A stretch of 22,862 nt of DNA from UMGS1312 sp964631595 (GTDB lineage Bacteria > Bacillota > Clostridia > Oscillospirales > CAG-272). Shown here piece after piece: positions 1 through 7,227 of this stretch (position 1 is the first letter of the stretch; every line of letters begins with the position of its first letter). The stretch covers positions 1 to 22,862 of the forward strand of contig CAZVXL010000023.1 in assembly GCA_964631595.1 (NCBI GenBank), in the 5' to 3' direction. The translations under genes and the position numbers were made by a program. The notes under the pieces are model-generated. The model was not told the DNA's origin. It did not search any database and worked only from the letters and a program-made list of their open reading frames with translations.

Positions 1-105
1 TTTCACTTTTTTTGCCGTTTTTTACTCTTTATCTCTTTTTGTATATTTTTCTGCGACGAGGTCAAATATATTGTTGACTTTATCCAGTCTTTGATCGGAG
101 AAATC

Positions 106-783
106 ATGCTTACGCTCATTTTCAGAACTCTGCTTATCTATTTCATTCTGCTCATCTCAATACGTCTTATGGGAAAAAGGCAGCTCGGTGAGCTTCAGAT
201 CACCGAGCTGATAGTTACGTTTATGCTCTCGGAGCTTGCCACGACGCCGATCGTTGACAGGCGCATCCCGATCTCGTATGCGGTCGTGCCGATCATCCTG
301 CTCCTGTCGCTTGAGGTCGCATCCTCCTTTGCGGTATCGCGTATTCCTTTTCTGAAGCGCCTCATGTTCGGAGTGCCCGACGTGCTGATATCAAAAGGAA
401 GTATCATGCAGCGTGCCTTATCGAAAAACCGCATCGATTTGTGTGAGCTTCTTTCCGAGCTCAGGCTGAAGGACATTGCCGATCCGTCGGAGGTCGAATA
501 CGCCGTTCTTGAGGACAACGGGAAAATATCCGTAATAAAGAAAGCGGTCAAGAGCCCCATTACTCCCGAAGCCGTCGGGCTCGGGGTCGCGGAGGCGGGC
601 ATTGCTCACCCGCTGATCGTTTACGGAAGGATCAGCGATATCGGGCTGAAAGCCGCCGGCAAGACACACGAGTGGCTCAAGCGCACTCTGCGCGAATCGG
701 GATATTCGCAGCGGGACATCTTTCTGATGACGGTAAACGATGCGGGAGAGGTAAGCATAACCGAAAAGGATCCGGACGGGTAA
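106..783 (+). CDS. DUF421 / YetF-like membrane protein
   Basis: This is a 225-residue member of the DUF421 (YetF) family, at the family's usual length. Three hydrophobic segments (about residues 3-20, 30-46 and 57-78) precede a cytoplasmic alpha/beta region. The family signature RLMGKRQLGELQITEL follows the first helix, and the second half has the typical ELLSELRLKDI and VEYAVLEDNGKISV blocks. I place the start at ATG 106, which has CGGAG five bases upstream; an in-frame TTG at 91 would add five residues but has no ribosome binding site. Some DUF421 proteins (YetF, and the DUF421-containing 2Duf protein) are found in the inner membrane of Bacillus spores and affect spore resistance. A spore role here is inference, though other spore genes lie in the window. 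The stop codon directly abuts the stop of the convergent radical SAM gene. The biochemical activity of the family is unknown to me. Confidence 0.88.
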   Translation: MLTLIFRTLLIYFILLISIRLMGKRQLGELQITELIVTFMLSELATTPIVDRRIPISYAVVPIILLLSLEVASSFAVSRIPFLKRLMFGVPDVLISKGSIMQRALSKNRIDLCELLSELRLKDIADPSEVEYAVLEDNGKISVIKKAVKSPITPEAVGLGVAEAGIAHPLIVYGRISDIGLKAAGKTHEWLKRTLRESGYSQRDIFLMTVNDAGEVSITEKDPDG

Positions 784-3384
784 TTATCTTATCTCCGTCT
801 CCCCGTCATCAAGGAGCAGCCTTTTCCTCGTAAACTCCGTATATCCGCCCTCCTCGGGGATACCGAGCCTCTCGCTTATCACCTTTGCCACATACGAGGG
901 ATTGAGATATACGGAATTATCCGCTGCGGTCACCGTGGTGACTTTCACTCCGCCGTCCGCCGTTTCCGCCTCGATCGAACGTATCTGAGGTGAGATATCT
1001 GTCTCCTTTTCGCCGCTCTTGGTCTTCTTCACCACTACGACAGATCCGTCGAACAGGGCTTTTATCTTCTCGGGGCTGACGGACTCGGAGGTATGGATAA
1101 ATATCTCATTTTCCGCCCATTTTATCGCATCAAGCTTATTTTCGGCTGTGAACACCTCGGATATCTCCATTCCGAGAGGTGTAAGAGGTCTGATGATCTC
1201 CGCTATCCTCTCATCATCCACATCCTCCACAAGCTTTATATCCACGACCTCTCTCTCGCCGGCATGACCCACCGACAGAGGCGAAGCAAACACCAGCTTC
1301 GGGTGCGGATTAAAGCCCTCGGTATACCACACCGGCAAGCCCGAGCGAATGATCAGCCTCGACATCGTATTCATAAGGTCAAGATGCCCGATATACGCAA
1401 GCGAATCCTTTTTGGAGAATCTTATACGCACGGTACGCACCGGCTTCAGGGACGGATCGGGCTTCGGCAGTGATGCCGCGGGCGCGGGAGGCGCAGGCGT
1501 ATTTATCTGCTCAGCGGTATTGCCGGCAGTTCCGTTCGGGCACCAGCGGCAATTCTCGGCAGGCACCAGCGTATTTGCGCCACAACCGGAGCAGTGCTCA
1601 TGGCACGCCGGCGTGGGCACGGCTCTCGCTGCCTTATGTCTCTCGTTTATCAAAAAGCTCTTTGAAACTCCGCAGTCGATCACATCCCACGGCAAAAGCT
1701 CATCGTCGGGTATGGATCTGTTCGCATAGAACGCGGGATCAAGTCCGAGGGAATCGAAGATCTCAAGCCACCGCTCGTAGCTGAAATACTCCGTCCACGC
1801 ATCAAAGCACTCGCCCGACTCCGCCGCCTTCAGCACAGCCGCGCCGAGTCTGCGGTCACCTCTCGCAAACACCGCCTCGATTCTCGACACCTCGGCATCG
1901 TGATAATTGTAGCGTATCCGTCTGTCGGTGATGCAGGACGAGAGAAATCTCTGCTTTTCCGAAAGGATCTCGGGGAGCACCTGCGGCTCTCTTTCAAACG
2001 GAGTATGCGGCTTGGGGATAAAGCACGCCACGCTGAGCGTGACCTTCGGTCGCTGCTTCTTATTCACGTTCGGAGTGCGGTAGTATTCCTCTATCACGTT
2101 CGACGCAAGTGCGGCTATTCCCGCAATATCCTCGTCCGTTTCATACGGGAGACCGTTCATAAAGTACAGCTTTACCTGATTTTTCCCCGAGGAGAATGCA
2201 AGCGATGCCGCCTTCAGTATAGCCTCCTCGGTGATGTTTTTATTGATGACGTCTCTCAGCCGAGGGCTTCCCGCCTCCGGCGCAAAGGTCAGCGTGCTCG
2301 TTCTCACTGAGCTGATCTTATCCATGAGCTCCTTTGTAAAGCTGTCGGCGCGGAGGGACGGCAGGGATATATTCACCCTTGCATCGTCCGTCCAATGCAG
2401 AAGCCCGTCGGTGAAGCTCGTTATCTGCGAATAATCGCTTATCGAGAGACAGCACATGGATATCTCGTCATAGCCCGTGGCATCGACCGCCTCTCTCGCC
2501 TGCTTGCACAGCACCTCGGGGGATTTCTCGCGCACGGGTCGGCAAATGAAGCCGGCTTGGCAGAATCTACAGCCCCTCACGCACCCTCTGAACACCTCAA
2601 GGGTAACTCTGTCATGGACTGTTTCGATATTCGGCACGATTGCCTTTGTCGGGAAATACGACTTATCGAGCTCCGCAACAACGCGGCGGCGCACGCGCCT
2701 CGGCACGTCCTCGTATTTCGGCAATATCTCGGCAACAGTACCGTCGGAGTTATACGAGACCGAATAGAGTGAGGGCACGTAGAAGCCCTCAAGCCGCGCG
2801 GCGGCGCGGAGAAAGCCGTCTCTTGTATATGTGCCGTCCTTCTTCATGCTCATATAGAGCTCGGCAAGCTCGGGCAGAGCCTCCTCGCCCTCACCGATCG
2901 AAAATATGTCAACAAAATCCGCCATAGGCTCGGGGTTCATGGCGCAATGACCTCCCGCGATCACTATCGGATGCGTATCGTCTCTGTCGCATGAGCAGAC
3001 GGGGATTCCGGCAAGTGAGAGCATATTGACCACATTCGTATAGCACAGCTCATACTGGAGCGTAAACGCCACGATGTCAAACTCACCCACGCCGTCACCG
3101 CTCTCGTGGGTAAACAGCGGGATACCTCTGCGGCGCATCTCTCGCTCCATATCGGGCCACGGCGCAAATACCCTCTCGCACCAAACATCGGGAAGCTCAT
3201 TGAGCACGCCGCAAAGTATCTTCATGCCGAGATTCGACATACCGATCTCATATACATCGGGGAAGCAGAACGCCACCCTAAGCGACACCTCCGCCGGATC
3301 CTTATACACCGCGCCTGCCTCGCCGCCCGTATAGCGTCCCGGCTTTGACACGCTCGCAAGAAAGCTTTTTATATCTTCTCTCAT
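784..3384 (-). CDS. Radical SAM protein (TIGR03960-type) fused to DUF2344
   Basis: An 866-residue fusion. Residues 30-180 resemble a B12-binding-like Rossmann region. The radical SAM core follows, with the 4Fe-4S cluster motif CVRGCRFC (Cys 268, 272, 275) and SAM-barrel features such as LTFAPEAGS. At residues 594-615 there is a His/Cys cluster (CHEHCSGC, then CRWC) that could bind metal. An Ala/Pro linker leads to a C-terminal DUF2344 domain (about 650-860, with FSKKDSLAYIGHLDLM and EGFNPHPK). In many bacteria the two parts are adjacent genes, often beside the RNase G and ribosomal protein L21/L27 genes; none of those is here. The start is ATG 3384 with AAGGAG eight bases upstream. A GTG at 3393 overlaps that ribosome binding site and is unlikely. 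The substrate is unknown; a role in RNA or ribosome modification is only suggested by the usual neighbourhood of the family. Confidence 0.9.
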   Translation of the reverse strand: MREDIKSFLASVSKPGRYTGGEAGAVYKDPAEVSLRVAFCFPDVYEIGMSNLGMKILCGVLNELPDVWCERVFAPWPDMEREMRRRGIPLFTHESGDGVGEFDIVAFTLQYELCYTNVVNMLSLAGIPVCSCDRDDTHPIVIAGGHCAMNPEPMADFVDIFSIGEGEEALPELAELYMSMKKDGTYTRDGFLRAAARLEGFYVPSLYSVSYNSDGTVAEILPKYEDVPRRVRRRVVAELDKSYFPTKAIVPNIETVHDRVTLEVFRGCVRGCRFCQAGFICRPVREKSPEVLCKQAREAVDATGYDEISMCCLSISDYSQITSFTDGLLHWTDDARVNISLPSLRADSFTKELMDKISSVRTSTLTFAPEAGSPRLRDVINKNITEEAILKAASLAFSSGKNQVKLYFMNGLPYETDEDIAGIAALASNVIEEYYRTPNVNKKQRPKVTLSVACFIPKPHTPFEREPQVLPEILSEKQRFLSSCITDRRIRYNYHDAEVSRIEAVFARGDRRLGAAVLKAAESGECFDAWTEYFSYERWLEIFDSLGLDPAFYANRSIPDDELLPWDVIDCGVSKSFLINERHKAARAVPTPACHEHCSGCGANTLVPAENCRWCPNGTAGNTAEQINTPAPPAPAASLPKPDPSLKPVRTVRIRFSKKDSLAYIGHLDLMNTMSRLIIRSGLPVWYTEGFNPHPKLVFASPLSVGHAGEREVVDIKLVEDVDDERIAEIIRPLTPLGMEISEVFTAENKLDAIKWAENEIFIHTSESVSPEKIKALFDGSVVVVKKTKSGEKETDISPQIRSIEAETADGGVKVTTVTAADNSVYLNPSYVAKVISERLGIPEEGGYTEFTRKRLLLDDGETEIR

Positions 3385-3418
3385 GAAGCACACTCCTTAT
3401 TTGAGGTCATATTTAATT

Positions 3419-3444
3419 CAGGGGACTTTCTTCAAAGCCCCCTG
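3419..3444 (-). terminator. Intergenic stem-loop, terminator-like without U-tract
   Basis: On the minus strand CAGGGG-G-CTTT and AAAG-T-CCCCTG form an 11-bp stem with one G-U wobble and a GAAG tetraloop. It lies between the pseudo-ATPase gene and the radical SAM gene. The bases that follow (AATTAAATATG) are not a U-run, so it could be an RNA-processing or stability element instead of an intrinsic terminator. Confidence 0.45.
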
Positions 3445-3460
3445 ACACTGTTATTTATAA

Positions 3461-5812
3461 TTATCGCAAGAATATTTTTGTGCTGATCACAACGGGGAGA
3501 GCCCACAGGAGCTGGTATACCACCACCGCAAATGAGCTGAGTGAGGCAAATCCGCCCGATGCAACAAGAAGCCATGTCGCAAGCGCCGCAATGATCGCCG
3601 TAACGATTCCGACGGTAAAGCCCGCCTTTCTCATGCTGAGCATCTTTGAGCAGGAGCCGATCAGACTGAGCAGGGGCTTTGTCGTTCCTCGGCTGACTAT
3701 GCCGCCGGAGAGACGGTCGCTGATCCTGTTTATCTCATCTGTATTTGTGTATCTGAGCACACGGAAGGGGTATCTGCCGCCGCCGAGTCTGGAAGTTATA
3801 AGCTCATCGTCGATATTGGGATCAAAGGTCTTTATGCAGGCGCACATTCCCTCGTCGGACAGCTCCTTCAGCAGGAACTCGAAATCCGAATCAAGCATAT
3901 ACTTCACAAGCAGCTTTGCCATAAGCTTGCCCTCTCTGAGCATATACATCGGGCAAACGTCCACCGGCATGGTCTCATCCTCTTTGGTGACCGAATCGGG
4001 AAGATTCATTCCGTATTCGCGAAGCGCCTCGGCTCTGCCGAATACGATATTCTTATCATCGACAAGCACACCGAGATATCCCTCGGCTGCCGCCTTGACC
4101 TCCACGTTATCCGAGGTGCCGATCTCCATCGTGGCTATCTCAAACACATCGGAGAGAGGGCCACCCGCCGCCTTGAATGCGGATGCCGCATAATACAGCA
4201 CGCGGTCAATGCGGTGATTGTTGTATATCTTGATGTTCTGCACCTTCACACCGTAGGAGGGGAAGGCATCGACATCGTCGAAGCAGACCGCGCCCGCCTC
4301 CGAATATTCCTCGGCAGAGGATTCTCCGAGAACGGTACCGTCAAGCTCGTAGGCATTCGAAACACCCTTATAGAAGGGATAGGACATTGCTATAAACAGT
4401 GAGAGAGGCATCGTCGCAAAGAATGTGACAAACACCGCGCTGGCAACGCCGACACCGTTTCCCGAGTGGCCGATACCGACATACACTCCCATGAGAGCCG
4501 CCGCGATAACGGAGATAAACAGATATGCGGCAACGTATCCCTTACCAGAGCGTGTGGAGGAGCTTGTTCTCGCGAAGAAATCGTCAACGAATTTGGTCTT
4601 TTCGATACGCAGAACACCGCCCTCGGACACGTCGTCATCCTCGAAAAGTCCGCCCGGTATTCCGGCATCCGCCGCGCTCATATATCTGACCGCGTACTTC
4701 GTGCGCTTTGAGCTGATCACATTAAACGAAAGCAGATCGCGCTTTGCGATGAGATAATCGTGTATAAGCGCAAAGAGCGTCATAGCTGCGGCGCAGGAAT
4801 TAAAGAGCGTCGGCTCATTCGGGAGCACCGCTGTCTCGGCTTGGATCACGGAATAGACGATCGCGGCAACATTTCCGACAAAGGCTATGCTTGACGAATC
4901 TATCTTTCCGCGGAACAGATTGCCGCAGCCGCGCAGGAGCTGTTCATAGCCGACAGCCGCGCAAAGCAGCATGATCTGAAGACTCATCATTATATATACG
5001 ACAGGATATACCGCCGGATTCAGCGCACCGCCGAACTGGATACCGAACAGCTCAAGATTCTCGTACAGAAGAAGAAGGACGGTAAAGAGCGATGCGAACA
5101 CAAGCTTCGCCTTGATGCGCGAAAATGCTTTTTTCATCGACGCGGCAAATTCCGGAGCCTGAGACTGATCTATATACTCATTCTCCACCGATCTGCGGAT
5201 CCTTTCCTCCTGCTCCTTCGCCTCGGCATCTATCTCCTCGGTAAGCTTCGCCGCAACATCCGCTCCCATGGTCTTCGCCAGCTCATCGTCAAGTCCGAAC
5301 GCTACCATAAGATTGATATCGGTGGCATCAAGCTCATTGTCCTCGGGGATCTCCAGCCCCTCATCATCATCCGTCGCAAGCTCGGGAATCGCACGAAGCG
5401 GCTTTTCTCCGACATCCTCCTCGGCGCCCTCCGCCTCGGCATCCTCGCTGTAGGAATACTCACCGTAATCCTCCGCATCTCCGTCGGATATCTCTGTCTC
5501 GTCAAGCGGTACGGTCTCGACCTCGGAATCAAGCAAAGCCGCCTCGGAAGCATCGGTCTCGGCATCGCCGTTTACCACCGCCTCAAGTATCTCGCTCTCG
5601 TCAAAGCTCTCCGCCTCGTCCGTCTCTCCCGAGTTAAAGTCCGGCAGATATTTACGCAGAAGCTCGGATATGTCAAGATCGTCATCCGTCAGCTCTCCTT
5701 CGTTCTCCTCCGGCAAATAGATATCCTCGTCAAAGACGGTGTCCTCTGCCTCAAGTCCGTCACTCGGAACCGTATTCATGTTTTCGTTTTCGGGTAAATT
5801 CTTATTTTCCAT
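3461..5812 (-). CDS. Membrane protein with degenerate P1B-type ATPase fold (pseudo-ATPase)
   Basis: A 783-residue protein. Residues 1-220 are strongly acidic and low-complexity. Hydrophobic segments follow at about 236-259, 267-291, 306-324, 337-356, 426-448, 455-482, 734-752 and 757-776. This is the 4+2+2 arrangement of P1B metal ATPases. Between helices 4 and 5, GGVLRIEKTKFVDD resembles the end of an actuator domain. Helix 6 carries MPLSLFIAM where CPC-ALGLAT would be. Next comes SSAEEYSEAGAVCFDDVDAF (499-517), matching the usual run into DKTGTLT but with only the first Asp kept. The stretch AEGYLGVLVDDKNIVFGRAE resembles a nucleotide-binding domain, and IKTFDPN stands where a TGDN motif would be. 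No TGES or GDGxND is seen. I therefore infer a catalytically dead P-type ATPase homologue, not a pump. The start is ATG 5812 with GGAG six bases upstream; the ATG at 5824 contains part of that site. It lies 44 bases after rlmB. I recognise no named family. Confidence 0.8.
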   Translation of the reverse strand: MENKNLPENENMNTVPSDGLEAEDTVFDEDIYLPEENEGELTDDDLDISELLRKYLPDFNSGETDEAESFDESEILEAVVNGDAETDASEAALLDSEVETVPLDETEISDGDAEDYGEYSYSEDAEAEGAEEDVGEKPLRAIPELATDDDEGLEIPEDNELDATDINLMVAFGLDDELAKTMGADVAAKLTEEIDAEAKEQEERIRRSVENEYIDQSQAPEFAASMKKAFSRIKAKLVFASLFTVLLLLYENLELFGIQFGGALNPAVYPVVYIMMSLQIMLLCAAVGYEQLLRGCGNLFRGKIDSSSIAFVGNVAAIVYSVIQAETAVLPNEPTLFNSCAAAMTLFALIHDYLIAKRDLLSFNVISSKRTKYAVRYMSAADAGIPGGLFEDDDVSEGGVLRIEKTKFVDDFFARTSSSTRSGKGYVAAYLFISVIAAALMGVYVGIGHSGNGVGVASAVFVTFFATMPLSLFIAMSYPFYKGVSNAYELDGTVLGESSAEEYSEAGAVCFDDVDAFPSYGVKVQNIKIYNNHRIDRVLYYAASAFKAAGGPLSDVFEIATMEIGTSDNVEVKAAAEGYLGVLVDDKNIVFGRAEALREYGMNLPDSVTKEDETMPVDVCPMYMLREGKLMAKLLVKYMLDSDFEFLLKELSDEGMCACIKTFDPNIDDELITSRLGGGRYPFRVLRYTNTDEINRISDRLSGGIVSRGTTKPLLSLIGSCSKMLSMRKAGFTVGIVTAIIAALATWLLVASGGFASLSSFAVVVYQLLWALPVVISTKIFLR

Positions 5813-5856
5813 AAAAATCTCCATTACACCGCTTTGCGGTAATACATAATTGAATT

Positions 5857-7035
5857 TTATACCTTACCGTGCCGTACCCTCGCCGCATGGCTCAATATGA
5901 CCGCCGCGGCAGTAGACACATTCAGTGAATTCACTCGCCCGTACATGGGAATGGATACAGTAAAATCGGAGCGCTCCTTCACAAGTCGGCTGACACCGCC
6001 GCCCTCGCTTCCGAATACGATAGCCGCCGGTATATCGAAGTCCGCCTCGTAATATGCCGTTCCTCCGGCCTCCGCCGCGAACACCCAAATGCCGCGCTCC
6101 TTCAGCTCCTTGAGAGTAGATGCAAGATTTGCCACCCTCGCCACCGCCATATGCTCGATCGCACCGGCGGAGCATTTTGCCACCGCCGCGGTAACGCCGA
6201 CAGCCCGTCTCTTTGGAATTATTATTCCGTGCACTCCGGCACATTCCGCGCATCTTACAAGCGCGCCCAGATTGTGCGGATCCTCGATCCCGTCGGACAC
6301 GGCGATCAGCGGCTTCTCACCGCGACTTGCGGCTATTTCAAGTATGTCGTCGACGGTGGAATACTCCCTGCCCGCGCTCATCGCGATCACGCCCTGATGA
6401 TTGGCGCCGTTCGCCATGCGGTCAAGCTTGCCCTGATCCGTCTCGACTATCGGTATGCCTCTGCTTATTGCCTCCGCGACAATGACCACCACCGAGCCCT
6501 CGCGGCTTCCGCTCTTTACGTATATCTTGTCTATCGGTCTTCCCGAGCGCAAAAGCTCCCGCACGGCATTTCTGCCGACCGTCACTCCGGAATCCGTCGT
6601 TCCGCCGACATCCCCGACAGCGGGAAGCTCCGTCTCGTCATCGCGCTCATCATTATCTACAACGACGTACTGCGGCTTCATCTTGATATCGTCAAAGCCG
6701 TCGTGTATCTGAGGCCTGCCGCCGCGTCTGCCGCCGTTTCCTCTGCCGCTTGTGTTTCTTCCGGCATTGGCATTTCCTTTGCCGTTGCCGCGCGGATCCG
6801 CGGAGCGTCCCGCCCCACCGTTTCCTCTGCCGTCCCTCGGCTTCTGCGGTCTGTCGGCATCCCTCGCCTCTCCCGCCGCTCTTTCGGGCTTATACGCGCC
6901 GCCCTTATCGGGAGTATCCGCGCCCGATCTGTGCGGCTTTTTCTTTTTGTGATAGCCTGCTCCGCCACCGGAGTCACGCGCACCGCTCGCCGCTTTTTTG
7001 TTGCTTTGAGACGGGTCTTTTTTATTATCGTACAT
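5857..7035 (-). CDS. rlmB: TrmH/SpoU-family 23S rRNA 2'-O-methyltransferase (RlmB-like)
   Basis: A 392-residue SPOUT methyltransferase that would transfer a methyl group from SAM to a ribose 2'-OH, typically of G2251 in 23S rRNA. The substrate-binding domain begins near residue 151 (TVGRNAVRELLRSG). The three family motifs are present: GIEDPHNLGALVRCAE, AIVFGSEGGGVSRLV and VSIPMYGRVNSLNVSTAAAV, the last two forming the trefoil-knot cofactor site. RlmB proteins are usually about 245 residues. The extra 150 residues are N-terminal, rich in Gly, Arg, Lys and Asn with GRGNGG/GGRRGG repeats, and predicted disordered. I chose ATG 7035, with GAG nine bases upstream, over a GTG at 7068. It has its own promoter and is probably cotranscribed with the downstream membrane-protein gene. 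The exact nucleotide target is inferred from the family. Confidence 0.9.
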   Translation of the reverse strand: MYDNKKDPSQSNKKAASGARDSGGGAGYHKKKKPHRSGADTPDKGGAYKPERAAGEARDADRPQKPRDGRGNGGAGRSADPRGNGKGNANAGRNTSGRGNGGRRGGRPQIHDGFDDIKMKPQYVVVDNDERDDETELPAVGDVGGTTDSGVTVGRNAVRELLRSGRPIDKIYVKSGSREGSVVVIVAEAISRGIPIVETDQGKLDRMANGANHQGVIAMSAGREYSTVDDILEIAASRGEKPLIAVSDGIEDPHNLGALVRCAECAGVHGIIIPKRRAVGVTAAVAKCSAGAIEHMAVARVANLASTLKELKERGIWVFAAEAGGTAYYEADFDIPAAIVFGSEGGGVSRLVKERSDFTVSIPMYGRVNSLNVSTAAAVILSHAARVRHGKV

Positions 7036-7081
7036 ATATTTACACTCTTTTTCGATTTTTTTGCACACTTCTATAAGTATT

Positions 7082-7110
7082 AGTATACCACATTTATTTC
7101 GATTTGTATA
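7082..7110 (-). promoter_or_regulatory. Sigma-A-type promoter of rlmB
   Basis: On the minus strand an extended -10, TG-G-TATACT (hexamer 7082-7087), lies 17 bases from a weak -35, TATACA (7105-7110). Transcription would begin near 7075, about 40 bases before the chosen rlmB start. Confidence 0.6.
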
Positions 7111-7169
7111 TATTTATTTTGATTTTTTATGCGGTATTATGCCAAAAAATAAGCAAAACACGCAAAACA

Positions 7170-7198
7170 GGGTGCTTTGCCGCAATCGCAAAGCACCC
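7170..7198 (-). terminator. Terminator of the metal-efflux operon
   Basis: A perfect 11-bp inverted repeat, GGGTGCTTTGC (7170-7180) and GCAAAGCACCC (7188-7198), with a 7-base loop. On the minus strand it is followed by TGTTTTGCGTGTTTTGC, a discontinuous U-rich tail. It lies 29 bases past the ATPase stop codon and separates this operon from the rlmB promoter. Confidence 0.8.
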
Positions 7199-7227
7199 CG
7201 CATTATATAATATGTAGCCTTCTTGTA

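Noticed and set aside
1..105. Promoter in the T-rich leader of the DUF421 gene
   Set aside because: TATATT at 42-47 and TTGACT at 74-79 each lack a properly spaced partner hexamer.
5828..5840. ACCGC-TTT-GCGGT hairpin between rlmB and the pseudo-ATPase gene
   Set aside because: The stem is only 5 bp with no U-tract, and the gap is 44 bases; cotranscription is more likely than termination.
6151..7083. 310-codon plus-strand frame opposite rlmB
   Set aside because: It is antisense to a well-supported gene, and its low-complexity Arg/Ser/Pro content mirrors the Gly/Arg-rich tail of RlmB.
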